This document shows positions 35,936 through 45,277 of a DNA stretch of 64,000 nt, in pieces (positions within the stretch are counted from its first letter, which is position 1; each line of letters starts with the position of its first letter). The stretch is taken from contig JAFIFW010000005.1 of assembly GCA_020831825.1 (NCBI GenBank), positions 310,001-374,000 on the forward strand. The letters are read 5' to 3'. The notes below the pieces were generated by a model that saw only the letters and a program-made list of their open reading frames with translations, made no database searches and was not told where the DNA came from. This DNA is from Methylophaga sp. (GTDB lineage: Bacteria; Pseudomonadota; Gammaproteobacteria; Nitrosococcales; Methylophagaceae). The translations under genes were made by a program, and so were the position numbers.

Positions 35936-37408
35936 ATGTCGAGTGATTTGATGAAGCTATCAAAGATGTTAAGCAGCCTGCGTACCGTGCTGATGCTTCA
36001 GGTGGCCTTGCCCGTGTTGGCAATGCTGGGTTTGATACTGGCGATTGCGCTGACGCTGGTTGGAAATTTCATGGAAGAGCGAATGCAGCGAGATTTGCAG
36101 TTAGTAGCAAGAACCATACATTTGCCGGTATCGCAGGCACTGGAACGTAAAGATTTGGAACAACTGCAAAACAGCATGGCATCGGTATTTGGTATGACCG
36201 AAGTCTATGGTGCTTATCTGTTTGATGCCAATGGTCAAAGATTGAGTAGTTTTGGGGCGATTAACCCGACCCAGCAACAAGCCAGCCGTGCGCTGGAACT
36301 CATTTCGGAAGGCGAGTTTGCCCAGTACGAGCGGATTCGTGGTCGCAATGTTTACTCTTTTTTCATGCCCTTGTTTGATAACACAGGCCAACCCAGTGGT
36401 TTGTTGCAGGTCACCCGGTTGCGTAGTGATATCGAAAAGGGGCTGCAACAGTTGAGAGTGTGGGCATGGGGCGGATTTCTGGTGATCGCTTGTTTGATAA
36501 TGCTGGTGCTGATGTTGACACATCAAAGAGCTATCGGCCGGCCCTTGAGTCGTTTGTTGAGCAGCATTCAACAAGTTCGTGAGGGCGACTGGCGACATCG
36601 CGCAGCTTTGCAGGGACCCAGTGAAGTGGGTGAACTGGCAACCGGGCTGAATGGCATGCTGGATGCAATTGCACTGGCGGAACAACGTGAAGCCGAACAG
36701 CGCAGTGCCCGCAGTGAAATGGCTGAGCGGCTTCGGCAAACAGAAACACTGGCCGCGCTGGGCCAATTATCGGCAGGTGTTGCTCATGAGCTGGGCGCAC
36801 CATTGAGTGTTGTCGATGGTCGGGCAAGTCGTTTGCTCAGAGTGCATCAAGATTCCGCCAGTCAGCGAGAGTTGAATGAAATTCGTGCTCAATCCTCAAG
36901 AATGACGGCGATTATCGAGCAGCTTTTGAGTTATGGCCGAAGTTCCAGAGCGCGAAAGCGGCAACTGCAAGTTGCTGCGTTAATTGCCAGAGCACAAGCC
37001 TTACTGCCTGAACATGCACAAACACTTGAATTGAATCATGGCGAAAATTGTGTGATTGAAGGCGACTCTCTGAGTCTGGAGCAGGCGCTGGTTAACCTGT
37101 TGCGTAATGCTTTTCAGGCCTGTCCTGATGGACCGGTCTTATTGGGTTGGCGAGTGGATCGACAACAAAAAAGCGTCACTATCTATGTTGATGATGCCGG
37201 TCCTGGCATCACCGAGGAAATGGCCGTTCAGGTGTTTGAGCCTTTTGTTACCAGTAAAGCGCCGGGCGAGGGGAGCGGACTGGGTCTGGCGATTGTTCGA
37301 AGGGTGATGCGTGAACATGACGGAGAGGTCTGTCTTGCTGAAAGCCAGTTGGGCGGGGCGCGTTTTGAATTGATTATGCCGCTGAAAGAGGTGCAGGAAA
37401 ATGATTAA
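35936..37408 (+). CDS. Membrane sensor histidine kinase
   Basis: 490 residues. Two membrane helices (about 20-45 and 178-196) enclose a periplasmic sensor domain of about 130 residues. HAMP linker at about 200-250. The HisKA motif GQLSAGVAHELGAPLSVVDG has His284. ATPase boxes are LVNLLRNAFQACP, VDDAGPGI and GSGLGLAIVRRVM. The stop overlaps the start of the sigma-54 activator gene, so kinase and regulator are co-translated. The sequence layout resembles NtrB/ZraS-type kinases that control sigma-54 regulators. The signal is unknown. Confidence 0.93.
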   Translation: MSSDLMKLSKMLSSLRTVLMLQVALPVLAMLGLILAIALTLVGNFMEERMQRDLQLVARTIHLPVSQALERKDLEQLQNSMASVFGMTEVYGAYLFDANGQRLSSFGAINPTQQQASRALELISEGEFAQYERIRGRNVYSFFMPLFDNTGQPSGLLQVTRLRSDIEKGLQQLRVWAWGGFLVIACLIMLVLMLTHQRAIGRPLSRLLSSIQQVREGDWRHRAALQGPSEVGELATGLNGMLDAIALAEQREAEQRSARSEMAERLRQTETLAALGQLSAGVAHELGAPLSVVDGRASRLLRVHQDSASQRELNEIRAQSSRMTAIIEQLLSYGRSSRARKRQLQVAALIARAQALLPEHAQTLELNHGENCVIEGDSLSLEQALVNLLRNAFQACPDGPVLLGWRVDRQQKSVTIYVDDAGPGITEEMAVQVFEPFVTSKAPGEGSGLGLAIVRRVMREHDGEVCLAESQLGGARFELIMPLKEVQEND

Positions 37409-38828
37409 AAAAGCGGTTCCGATTCTGGTGGTTGAGGATGATGAGGCGCTGGCCCGGCTGATTTCGGATGAGCTTGAGGCTGAAGGTTGGCAGGTGACTT
37501 CGGCGATGAATCTTGAAGCTGCAAGGCAGGTGTTTTTTCGTGAGATGCCGGAAGTGATTGTGACCGACTTGCGCTTACCGGATGGTAACGGCATGCAACT
37601 GCTGGAGGAAGTGGTACAGCATGCGCCTGAAGGCAACCGACCAGGCATGATTGTAATTACCGCCTTTGGCAGTGTGCGACAGGCGGTTGAAGCATTGCAG
37701 GCCGGAGCCGATGATTTTCTTACCAAGCCGCTGGATCTTGATCACTTCTTGCTGGCGGTGCGCCGTGTCTATGAGCACCGCTGTCTGAAAGATGAACTGC
37801 AGCAATTTCGCAGGCTGAGTCAAGCTCAAGGTTTTCATGGCATTTACGGTCAAAGCCGCTTGATGCGTCAGTTGTTTGATCAAATCAAGGTGATTGCCAG
37901 GGCACAGGGTCCCGTTTTGATCAACGGTGAAAGCGGTACAGGCAAGGAGTTGGTCGCCAAGGCGGTTCATGCCGAAAGTGAGCGAAATCAAGGGCCATTT
38001 CTGGCTGTGAATTGTGCCGGTATTCCACAAGAGCTACTGGAGAGCGAGTTTTTTGGTCACGCCGCAGGCTCATTTACCGGTGCCCGCAAGGCGCGCAAGG
38101 GATTATTACAACAAGCCCACGGCGGCACCTTATTGCTGGATGAAATTGCTGAAATGCCGATCGCATTGCAGGCAAAGCTGCTTCGAGCATTGCAGGATGG
38201 TTCTATCAGGCCGGTCGGACAAGATACCGAAGAACAAGTGGATGTCAGGATCATTGCTGCAACCCATCGGGACTTGAAGCAAAAAGTTGCTGAAGGAAGT
38301 TTTCGCGAGGATCTTTTTTACCGGCTTGAGACCTTTACGCTCACAGTGCCTGCCTTGAGAGCACGTCAGGAAGATACCGAATTGCTGGCGCAGCAATTCT
38401 TGCAGCAACTGGCAGTGGCACAAGGCAAGTCGATTAAAGGCTTCAGTGAGGAGGCGCTGGACGTGATTCGCGGCTATAGTTTTCCTGGTAATGTGCGCGA
38501 ATTGCAGAATATTGTTGAACGAGCGGTCACATTCTGTGAACAAGCCTGGGTACAGGTGTCACATTTGCCAGAACGTTTGTCGAATGCACCGATAACTGAC
38601 CCTGTCGAAACGATCACTGCGACTAGTTTTGATGAACATGATCTGCTGGCAGGGCCAATGTTGCCAAGCCTGGATGAATTGCAGCGAAGATATGTCAATA
38701 AAGTGCTGGAAGAGGTGGGCGGAAATAAACGCCGTGCAGCGGCCTTGCTTGGGATCGGCCGTCGTACTCTATACCGCTGGCTGGATGAAACGCCGACGCA
38801 AGAATCCTCGCCTGTCAATGAATCCTGA
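37401..38828 (+). CDS. NtrC-family sigma-54-dependent response regulator
   Basis: 475 residues: receiver (VVEDDEALARL, Asp56 in VIVTDLRLPDGNG), AAA+ domain with Walker A GESGTGKELVAKAVH and Walker B GTLLLDEIAEMP, and a C-terminal Fis-type helix-turn-helix (GGNKRRAAALLGIGRRTLYR). The sigma-54 contact loop reads GSFTGA in place of the usual GAFTGA. It overlaps the kinase gene by 8 bases. It must control sigma-54 promoters, but no sigma-54 target was identified in the window. Confidence 0.95.
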   Translation: MIKKAVPILVVEDDEALARLISDELEAEGWQVTSAMNLEAARQVFFREMPEVIVTDLRLPDGNGMQLLEEVVQHAPEGNRPGMIVITAFGSVRQAVEALQAGADDFLTKPLDLDHFLLAVRRVYEHRCLKDELQQFRRLSQAQGFHGIYGQSRLMRQLFDQIKVIARAQGPVLINGESGTGKELVAKAVHAESERNQGPFLAVNCAGIPQELLESEFFGHAAGSFTGARKARKGLLQQAHGGTLLLDEIAEMPIALQAKLLRALQDGSIRPVGQDTEEQVDVRIIAATHRDLKQKVAEGSFREDLFYRLETFTLTVPALRARQEDTELLAQQFLQQLAVAQGKSIKGFSEEALDVIRGYSFPGNVRELQNIVERAVTFCEQAWVQVSHLPERLSNAPITDPVETITATSFDEHDLLAGPMLPSLDELQRRYVNKVLEEVGGNKRRAAALLGIGRRTLYRWLDETPTQESSPVNES

Positions 38829-38903
38829 CACGGGCGTAACGTTGAGAGACGGTGCCTCTCGTGAAAGCTTGTGCTGAATATCAGGAATTTTGTCCCTTTG
38901 GCT

Positions 38904-38919
38904 TCGCAGACATCTGCGA
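38904..38919. repeat. Perfect palindrome TCGCAGA-ca-TCTGCGA
   Basis: A 7-bp inverted repeat with a 2-base centre, 30 bases upstream of the start codon at 38950. This is an operator-like position. Confidence 0.4.
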
Positions 38920-38949
38920 GATAGTAAAAATCATCTCGAGGAGGTATAG

Positions 38950-39381
38950 ATGGAACGAGAGCAGGTCGAGGATACTTACCAAAAAATCATGGAGGTTGCC
39001 GAGGATATTTCCTTGTGTTCACGCAACTATAATGATGAGTTGATAGGCATTGATTATTACAAACAGCTTGATGTGCTCAGCAATGAACAGCTCCAAACGC
39101 TGGTGAAAGCCTGGCATCATCGTTGGCAGACCTGCAAAAAAGAAAAGCTCGCATCGCAGTTCATGGTGGTTCAGGTGTTGGGCTTGATATCCCTTGCCAT
39201 GTGGATTGCCTGGCTGAGCGGTGGTTGGTTTGGCGCCATCGCCAGTATCGCAGGCGTCGTAGGCATGATGAAAATGATCGAAGATGATCGTGTCAGAAAA
39301 GCCAAACGTAATCTTGCTGATGCAGAACGTGTTTACCGCACACTTGCCAGCCTTGCCAACGCTAAACTGCCGAGTAACTGA
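38950..39381 (+). CDS. Hypothetical membrane protein
   Basis: 143 residues. A cytoplasmic N-terminal half, then a hydrophobic hairpin (VLGLISLAMWIAWLS and WFGAIASIAGVVGMM), then a basic coiled tail (RVRKAKRNLADAERVYRTL). A very strong ribosome site GAGGAGGT lies four bases before the ATG. Family not recognised. Confidence 0.65.
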   Translation: MEREQVEDTYQKIMEVAEDISLCSRNYNDELIGIDYYKQLDVLSNEQLQTLVKAWHHRWQTCKKEKLASQFMVVQVLGLISLAMWIAWLSGGWFGAIASIAGVVGMMKMIEDDRVRKAKRNLADAERVYRTLASLANAKLPSN

Positions 39382-39465
39382 GCTGCACTCACTTCATTTT
39401 CACAGTGGCACTGGAACAATCATGTACGACTAATCCCGCATTCCAGCTCTAGCCGATGAAATGAT

Positions 39466-40389
39466 ATGCCAACTGTTCGACTTAAATCTTTGACCGCTGC
39501 TTTAGGCGGCCTGTTGCTGACGGCCTGTTCACCTATCAATACGCTCAATGCGATGGTGCCCAGTCATCACTACAGCGTTCAGACAGATATTGCCTATGGC
39601 AAACATCATCGACAGCAACTGGATGTTTATCAGCCCGAGGCTGCCGCCAAAGCTTTGCCTGTTGTGGTGTTTTTTTACGGAGGCAGCTGGTCTTCTGGCA
39701 ACAGGCAGGATTACAAATTTGTCGCCGAGGCCATGGTTTCAGAACAAATGCTGGTGGTAGTGCCAGACTATCGAATCTATCCAGAGGTGGGGTTTCCGGT
39801 ATTTGTTGAGGATGCCGCTGCTGCGGTCGCCTGGGTCATCAGCAACATTGCTGACTATGGTGGTGATGCTGATCAGGTCTTTGTGGCGGGACATTCTGCA
39901 GGGGCGCATATCGCAGCGCTACTGTCGTTGGATAATCGTTATTTGGCACAGCATCAACTTCAGCCCACGCAGCTCAGCGGCATGATCGGACTCGCCGGGC
40001 CGTACGATTTTTTGCCATTGACCAGTGCCAAGCTCAAGCGGATCTTTGGTGATGAGCAGGACCAGTGGCAGAGCCAACCGATTAACTTTGTTGATGCCGG
40101 TCACCCGCCGATGCTACTGATGGTGGGGGGCAGAGACAGAACCGTGTTGCCGCGAAACAGTCGCCGCCTGGCTGAAAGAATTACACAGGGGGGTGGTGAC
40201 GCAACCATAATAGAGTTTGAGCTATATGGTCATGTGGCCATGGTGGCAAAGCTGGCCAAACCGTTTCGTGGCAGTGGAGAACTACTGCAGCCGATGGCGG
40301 ACTTTGTTCATCAACGACCCTTGACTTATCCTCGCAATACTGATGCCAATCGATCTGCGCTGCCAAAGGCTGCTTCAACACGGCCGTGA
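39466..40389 (+). CDS. Alpha/beta hydrolase (esterase-like) lipoprotein
   Basis: 307 residues. A lipoprotein signal peptide ends LLLTAC with Cys21. The hydrolase core has VVVFFYGGSWSSGNRQDY (oxyanion hole, YGGSW replacing the usual HGGGW), LVVVPDYRIYPE, the nucleophile elbow VAGHSAGAHIAAL and a late VGGRDRTVLPRNS and LYGHVAM for the Asp and His. This is the BD-FAE/carboxylesterase type. Likely a periplasmic or outer-membrane-anchored esterase. Its last 64 bases overlap the convergent oxidoreductase gene. Confidence 0.88.
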   Translation: MPTVRLKSLTAALGGLLLTACSPINTLNAMVPSHHYSVQTDIAYGKHHRQQLDVYQPEAAAKALPVVVFFYGGSWSSGNRQDYKFVAEAMVSEQMLVVVPDYRIYPEVGFPVFVEDAAAAVAWVISNIADYGGDADQVFVAGHSAGAHIAALLSLDNRYLAQHQLQPTQLSGMIGLAGPYDFLPLTSAKLKRIFGDEQDQWQSQPINFVDAGHPPMLLMVGGRDRTVLPRNSRRLAERITQGGGDATIIEFELYGHVAMVAKLAKPFRGSGELLQPMADFVHQRPLTYPRNTDANRSALPKAASTRP

Positions 40390-41303
40390 TGGCACCAGTC
40401 TCCACAGGCTGCCAGCTGTAACTGTCGATCCAGATACACATTCGCCAGTGACTGCTTGCAGATATTGGCATAGCGCCAGCGATGCAGCTGCTGATGCTGG
40501 GCATGACTGACACGTTGTCCGGTAACGCGTTCAATTTCCGCCAGCATGTGCGACGTCACTGCATCATCCGACCAGTCCATGTGCTCATTTGCCCATTGAT
40601 TGGTGGCCTGTACCAGCAAGGTAAAGCGTTCGGGCCGGCCCGGTTTGCTGCTGTTCACCGACATCCAGCTGATATCAGCCTGCCTCACCAGAGCTGCATC
40701 GAAAGGCAGTGTCAGCGGCTCATCAAAACCGAGCATCAGGGCATAACAGCCCAGCATTTCAATACTCGAAACAGTTGGATAGTGGCAGAAATCTTTCGGT
40801 AACAGCTCCGCTGACTGTTGAGCAGGTAAACACACCAGCACCCAATCAAAGCTTCCGTAGTGCTGGCTCTTTTCGTCTTTTAAAAACCAGCCATCGGCGT
40901 GGCGCTCAAGTGAGGTAATTTGGCACTCAGTGGTGATATTCAGTCCTTCGGCCAGCTCGGCTGCCAGACGGTTCATGCCGGGTACCGCGACATAATGAGG
41001 AAATTCTGCATCCCATTGGCGCTGATGCATGATCTGCGCGCCTTCATATTCAACAAAGCGAGCGTCCCAGCGTTGCAGGCAAGCATTATCAATCAGGGGC
41101 TGAACAAAGGTTCTAAATCGAGTGCTCCGAATAGTAAAAAACTGAGCACCGTGGTCAAAACTCATGTCTGGATGTTCACGTGTCGCCAGTCGCCCTCCCG
41201 GACGCCACGACTTTTCAAACAGACTAATCTCGGCAAAGCCACTGAGTTGATGTGCTAGCGTTAGTCCACTTAGGCCGGCACCAATGATGGCAATTGAAGG
41301 CAT
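40326..41303 (-). CDS. FAD/NAD(P)-binding oxidoreductase (amine-oxidase/renalase-like)
   Basis: 325 residues. N-terminal Rossmann motif IAIIGAGLSGLTLAHQLSG then LFEKSWRPGGRLATRE, the signature of flavin amine oxidases and renalase-like proteins. A C-terminal FAD contact is LAACGDWCHHGRVEAAFGSADRLA. Family members in bacteria are mostly uncharacterised; the substrate is unknown. The gene starts downstream of a decayed GGDEF gene and converges with the esterase gene. Confidence 0.88.
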   Translation of the reverse strand: MPSIAIIGAGLSGLTLAHQLSGFAEISLFEKSWRPGGRLATREHPDMSFDHGAQFFTIRSTRFRTFVQPLIDNACLQRWDARFVEYEGAQIMHQRQWDAEFPHYVAVPGMNRLAAELAEGLNITTECQITSLERHADGWFLKDEKSQHYGSFDWVLVCLPAQQSAELLPKDFCHYPTVSSIEMLGCYALMLGFDEPLTLPFDAALVRQADISWMSVNSSKPGRPERFTLLVQATNQWANEHMDWSDDAVTSHMLAEIERVTGQRVSHAQHQQLHRWRYANICKQSLANVYLDRQLQLAACGDWCHHGRVEAAFGSADRLASVLRG

Positions 41304-41360
41304 GATTCCCTGGATTCTATATTGATAACTTTGCAGTCTGACCGAATTTTTGCAGAGGGG

Positions 41361-41379
41361 TTGCCTTGGTGCAAGGCAA
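41361..41379. repeat. Hairpin TTGCCTTG-gtg-CAAGGCAA
   Basis: A perfect 8-bp stem with a 3-base loop, between the GGDEF remnant and the oxidoreductase start codon. No T run follows on either strand. Confidence 0.5.
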
Positions 41380-41393
41380 ATGCGAGTGAGAGC

Positions 41394-41830
41394 TTAACGG
41401 GGTTTGTCTGGACTGGATTGTCGTTTATTGCGATACATGACATCATCAGCCACTGAATAGAGTTGCTGGAGTGAGTATTCACTGTCGATTTAAGATATTG
41501 CCATGCCATAGCTGTATGATAGGTGAAGCTCGAGGTTGATCTTGTCATAGCAGGCTCGAACAGTCGATTGAAGTCTCTGCATGATGGCCGGAATATCTGC
41601 TGCATCCTGATTAATTAACATCACAATAAATTCGTCGCCGCCAATGCTTGCGATAAGGTCGCTGTCACGAAAAGTCATGCTCAGCGTTCTGGCAAACAGA
41701 GTGTTTGATGACAGTAAACGATTGCTAATGATGTACATCATCAATGCGTTGCTATAAGCATCGACCGGCAGCATGACAAAGGCTGTCCATATCAATAAAA
41801 ATGCATTGTAAAAGCAAATGTCGAGCTGCT
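41394..41830 (-). pseudogene. Decayed GGDEF (diguanylate cyclase) gene
   Basis: On the minus strand one frame reads FRDSDLIASIGGDEFIVML and continues to YSYGMAIS, where an in-frame TAA (41490-41492) interrupts it. Beyond the stop the same frame goes on as IDSEYSLQQLYSVADDVMYRNK to a second stop at 41394, the normal end of a GGDEF domain. Upstream, the metal-binding segment FIDMDSL appears in a different frame (about 41800), so a frameshift has also occurred. The signature GGDEF and the I-site RDSD survive. No sensor domain was recognised further upstream. Confidence 0.8.
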
Positions 41831-42008
41831 ATCAGCAGTATCGGGCTCTATTCAATGCTATTTGCAAAGCCCAGTGGTCTCAGTATCTCTGAGATAAAAT
41901 AATCAGCACCTGCAACAGGCTCAACATCAGAAAGCTGTGTTAAGTACCTTGAAGAGCATTCCTTTGTTGGATCATGAGCCATTTCCTGTTACCGAGTTGG
42001 GGGCTATG

Positions 42009-42587
42009 TTACTGACGAAAGTCTCGTAAACCGCCCTCGGTGATAATCATGTCCAATCGAATATCATGCGGCTGAGGGTGAATAGTGTCCAAGAGAGCGC
42101 TTTCAAAGCCCAGGCCGATACTGAGCGGTTTGGGCTGGCGACTGGCGAGCGTTCTGTCGTAAAACCCGCCACCATATCCAAGTCGATAGCCCGCGGCATC
42201 AAAGCCAACCAATGGAATTAGCAGTACATCAGGTTTTATGGTGTCGCCAGATTTCGGGACGGGGATATCCCATGGGCCGTTTTCCATGGGGCAATCGGGT
42301 GTCCAGAGCCTGAACACCAGCGCTTGGTGGGTTGTTTGGATCAAGGGTAACGCAGTTTTCCAGCCACTTTCAGTGCATTTGGCAACAAAATCACGGCAGT
42401 CGGGTTCTGCACGAATTGGCCAATAAAAACCTAGTGAACTTACCGGTAAACTGGTAAAGACTTCTGCTAGTGTTATATGGCTGTTGCGTTGCCAGGATTG
42501 TCGTTGTGGCATGGTCAATTGCTGGCGGATACCAATCAACAGTTCTCGTTGGTGTTGTCGCCATTTTTTGACGTGATCAATGGTCAT
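42009..42587 (-). CDS. ygfA: 5-formyltetrahydrofolate cyclo-ligase
   Basis: 192 residues. Converts 5-formyl-THF to 5,10-methenyl-THF with ATP. Family landmarks are the basic N-terminus with R-x-Q-L (REQLTMPQRQSW-like helix), LGFYWPIRAEPDC, and the ATP-binding signature LIPLVGFDAAGYRLGYGGGFYDRTL. The start codon shares one base with the stop of the upstream Rrf2 regulator gene. In many bacteria this gene follows zapA and 6S RNA; here it does not. Confidence 0.95.
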   Translation of the reverse strand: MTIDHVKKWRQHQRELLIGIRQQLTMPQRQSWQRNSHITLAEVFTSLPVSSLGFYWPIRAEPDCRDFVAKCTESGWKTALPLIQTTHQALVFRLWTPDCPMENGPWDIPVPKSGDTIKPDVLLIPLVGFDAAGYRLGYGGGFYDRTLASRQPKPLSIGLGFESALLDTIHPQPHDIRLDMIITEGGLRDFRQ

Positions 42588-43018
42588 CAGCTGACCTTCA
42601 TCAATTCCCGGAGCTTGTTTCTGTTGGTGACAAGATCAGTCAAATGATATTGATCAAGCACTTCAAGAAAAGCAGTTTGAGCCTTGCCAAGTGCATGTCT
42701 GAGAACACAGGCGGGGGTAATCGGGCAACTGGCAGGTTCAGAAAAACAGCTCAGCAGTTGCAGGTTTTCAGTTTTACCGATCACTGCTCGGATATTGATG
42801 TCGTGGCTTGGTTTAGCGAGTGACAGGCCGCCACCTCTACCACGCTGACTTTTCACATAACCCTGTTGGACCAACATTTGAGCAACTATGGCAAGATGAT
42901 TGGCCGACATGTTGTAGCGTTCAGCAGCCTCATGAATCGTGGCCGTTTGTTCACCATCCTTGATTGCTAGGTATCCCAGCAGACGCAACGCATAGTCAGT
43001 GTGTGTGGATAGTTGCAT
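42587..43018 (-). CDS. Rrf2-family regulator, NsrR-like
   Basis: 143 residues. The winged helix MQLSTHTDYALRLLGYLAI is that of NsrR. Three cysteines in LSCFSEPASCPITPACVL match the NsrR Fe-S ligands, with spacing C-x6-C-x5-C. E. coli NsrR, as I recall it, has C-x4-C-x5-C, so the first loop is two residues longer. NsrR represses nitric-oxide detoxification genes until its cluster reacts with NO. A typical target, ytfE/ric, lies at the right end of the window. Confidence 0.85.
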   Translation of the reverse strand: MQLSTHTDYALRLLGYLAIKDGEQTATIHEAAERYNMSANHLAIVAQMLVQQGYVKSQRGRGGGLSLAKPSHDINIRAVIGKTENLQLLSCFSEPASCPITPACVLRHALGKAQTAFLEVLDQYHLTDLVTNRNKLRELMKVS

Positions 43019-43278
43019 AAAGGTGACCTGTGAATTGTAAGGACATAGTATTCGCTTTTAATCAAAGCTGTAAATCGTGTTGATTTGCTTATCACTTTAA
43101 CGGGTACAGTGTCTTGATGGTGGGGAGATGCTCAATAGCGTGTTAAGCTTGCCAGCAGAGATAACTGGCTGGAATTTTCAAAGGGTACGTATTTGCTTTA
43201 CGAGCACTATGCACAGACCGCTTCTGAGGTCAGGAATTCTCATGATTACTGACAGTCGTCGAACTAGTGTTCTGCAAC

Positions 43279-44610
43279 CTAGCGACTGTAACGCTCTGGA
43301 AGTTCGACAATGACTTTCAAGCCGCCCATCGAAGAAGCATCAAACAGTAGCTCACCATCGTAACTGTCTACGATGTCATAGACAATCGCAAGCCCCAAAC
43401 CACTGCCAGGTCGTGTTTCATCCGCCCTGAAACCACGGCGGGTAATGGAATGAAGATGCTCTGCAGAGCATCCAGAGCCATCATCTTCAATAATGAACTG
43501 AACACCTTTGTCAGCAATAATGGTTATTTTTACTTCTTGTTCACACCATTTGCAGGCGTTATCCAGAAGATTGCCCAGCATTTCCAGTAGATCTTCCCTA
43601 TCACCATAGAACTTTGCCTCGCCGGCAATCTCGATGTGAAACTGAATCGATTTTTCCAGATAAAGTTGACGCAAAGTCTCCGTCAGCTCGGTCAATTCCT
43701 GGCGTAATGCGACTCGCTGCCCAGGTAGCGGTGCACCTAACAGTCGGGCACGCTTCAATTCACGTTCAATGATTTGTCCAATGGCAGTGCTGGCATTGTA
43801 GATTGTGTCTTGCAGTTCACGATTGGCGCGAATTTCTGCACGGTCAGCAATTTGATTGATCAAGGTCAATCGGGTTTTCAGCGCATGTGCCAGATTGCCA
43901 AGTGCCTCACGGGAACGACGATTTTTGCGGGTCAGACTGTGCAAAAGCTGATTCAGCTCGTTGATCATTGGCTGAATTTCATCAGGAGCATCGGTACTGA
44001 TCTGGTCGATTTCGCCTCGTTCAAGCCGAGTCAAATCTGCCTTAACGCTGCCAAGCGGTTGCAAAGCATTACGCACCAACCACCATTGAATTAACAACAA
44101 AAGTAACAACCCTGCCGCAGACAATAATGAGAACTGGAGCTGAAACTGTGATAGTTGTGCTTGAAGAGCACTGGTATCTTCGGCGATGGCGATAGTCAAT
44201 TGCTGACCTTGTTTGCGAAAGCCCATGGTTAGTGTCAGCAGTCTCTGTTCCTCCGGGCCAGTCGTGTAGTGGTTGATGCGCTCGCCTGGTCTCAGCAGAT
44301 TCAGACTGAAATTGTGGTCCCACAGAGAACGTGACTGCTGGCATTGAAGATTTGCGCAAACAGTGTAGTAATGACCCGAAAAAGGCGTCATGTAAACGCT
44401 ACTCATACGCCGCGGATCCAGTTTCATTTCACCATCGGCATCGATTTCGATGCTGGCCAGCAGACTTTCAGCCTCTCGTTGCATGCGGTCCAGCAGCTGA
44501 TCTTCATTCATCTGACCAACGAAGTAGCTGATCAGCGCCCATTGTATAAATAGTAAAACTGCAATGATGGCAGTCAGACCGAAAGACAGTCGATGCTTCA
44601 ATGAAGTCAC
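43279..44610 (-). CDS. Sensor histidine kinase (PhoQ-like catalytic type)
   Basis: 443 residues: membrane helices at about 10-30 and 160-180, periplasmic domain between them with a Cys pair (CANLQC), HAMP, then HisKA with LGNLAHALKTRLTLINQ (His242), the motif style of PhoQ-type kinases. ATPase boxes are LGNLLDNACKWC, IEDDGSGCS and GSGLGLAIVYDIV. Third gene of a PepSY-regulator-kinase operon, overlapping the regulator gene by 4 bases. Confidence 0.93.
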   Translation of the reverse strand: MTSLKHRLSFGLTAIIAVLLFIQWALISYFVGQMNEDQLLDRMQREAESLLASIEIDADGEMKLDPRRMSSVYMTPFSGHYYTVCANLQCQQSRSLWDHNFSLNLLRPGERINHYTTGPEEQRLLTLTMGFRKQGQQLTIAIAEDTSALQAQLSQFQLQFSLLSAAGLLLLLLIQWWLVRNALQPLGSVKADLTRLERGEIDQISTDAPDEIQPMINELNQLLHSLTRKNRRSREALGNLAHALKTRLTLINQIADRAEIRANRELQDTIYNASTAIGQIIERELKRARLLGAPLPGQRVALRQELTELTETLRQLYLEKSIQFHIEIAGEAKFYGDREDLLEMLGNLLDNACKWCEQEVKITIIADKGVQFIIEDDGSGCSAEHLHSITRRGFRADETRPGSGLGLAIVYDIVDSYDGELLFDASSMGGLKVIVELPERYSR

Positions 44611-45275
44611 TTTGATTCCTCGATGAAAACATAGCCCTGACCGCGGCGTGTCTGAATAAGCGCCGCGCCAATTTTATGGCGTAGCCGGTTGATATAGACT
44701 TCAATTACGTTGATGTCGCGATCAGCATCGTATTCATAGACATGCTCTGTCAGAGTTTGTTTGGAAACGATCTGTCCTGGATGCATCATTAGATAGCGTA
44801 ACAGTTTGAACTCGGTTGCGGTGAGTTCCTCTTCGCTTTGATCTGGCAGAGTAACGCGTTGGGTATCTTCATTGAGTAACAGGCCACTGCATTGCAGTGG
44901 ACCAGTATTGAGACCGACAGCACGTTTTAACACTGCATTGATTCTTGCCAGTAACTCTTCAATCTGAAAAGGTTTGGCGAGATAGTCATCGGCACCGGCT
45001 TTGAAGCCACTGACTTTTTCTTCCCAGCTGCTGCGTGCGGTCAGAATGACCACTGGCAGGCGGTTCCCCCTTCGACGCCAGTTTTTCAGGACTTCGATAC
45101 CGGATCTTTCCGGCAGGCCCAAGTCCAGTACAGCAATATCATAGGGCTCAATATCGCCCAGCGCTTCGGCATCGATACCATCGGTGCTCAAATCAACGGC
45201 ATATCCAGCTTCGGCAAGTGAAGCCAGCAAGGCAGGCCCAAGATGTGGATCATCCTCAACCAGCAGAATTCTCAT
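44607..45275 (-). CDS. OmpR/PhoP-family response regulator
   Basis: 222 residues: receiver with LLVEDDPHLG, Asp51 (AVLDLGLPERSG) and Lys in YLAKPF; winged-helix output with LTATEFKLLRYLMMHPGQIVSK and VYINRLRHKIG. Overlaps the kinase gene by four bases (ATGA) and follows the PepSY gene by two bases. Resembles PhoP/QseB-type regulators responding to cations or envelope signals. Confidence 0.95.
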   Translation of the reverse strand: MRILLVEDDPHLGPALLASLAEAGYAVDLSTDGIDAEALGDIEPYDIAVLDLGLPERSGIEVLKNWRRRGNRLPVVILTARSSWEEKVSGFKAGADDYLAKPFQIEELLARINAVLKRAVGLNTGPLQCSGLLLNEDTQRVTLPDQSEEELTATEFKLLRYLMMHPGQIVSKQTLTEHVYEYDADRDINVIEVYINRLRHKIGAALIQTRRGQGYVFIEESK

Positions 45276-45277
45276 AA

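Noticed and set aside
41848..41982. 44-codon minus-strand ORF (MAHDPTKECSS...) upstream of the GGDEF remnant
   Set aside because: The segment YFISEILRPLGF faintly recalls LuxR-type sensor domains, but it is too short and isolated to call a gene or remnant.
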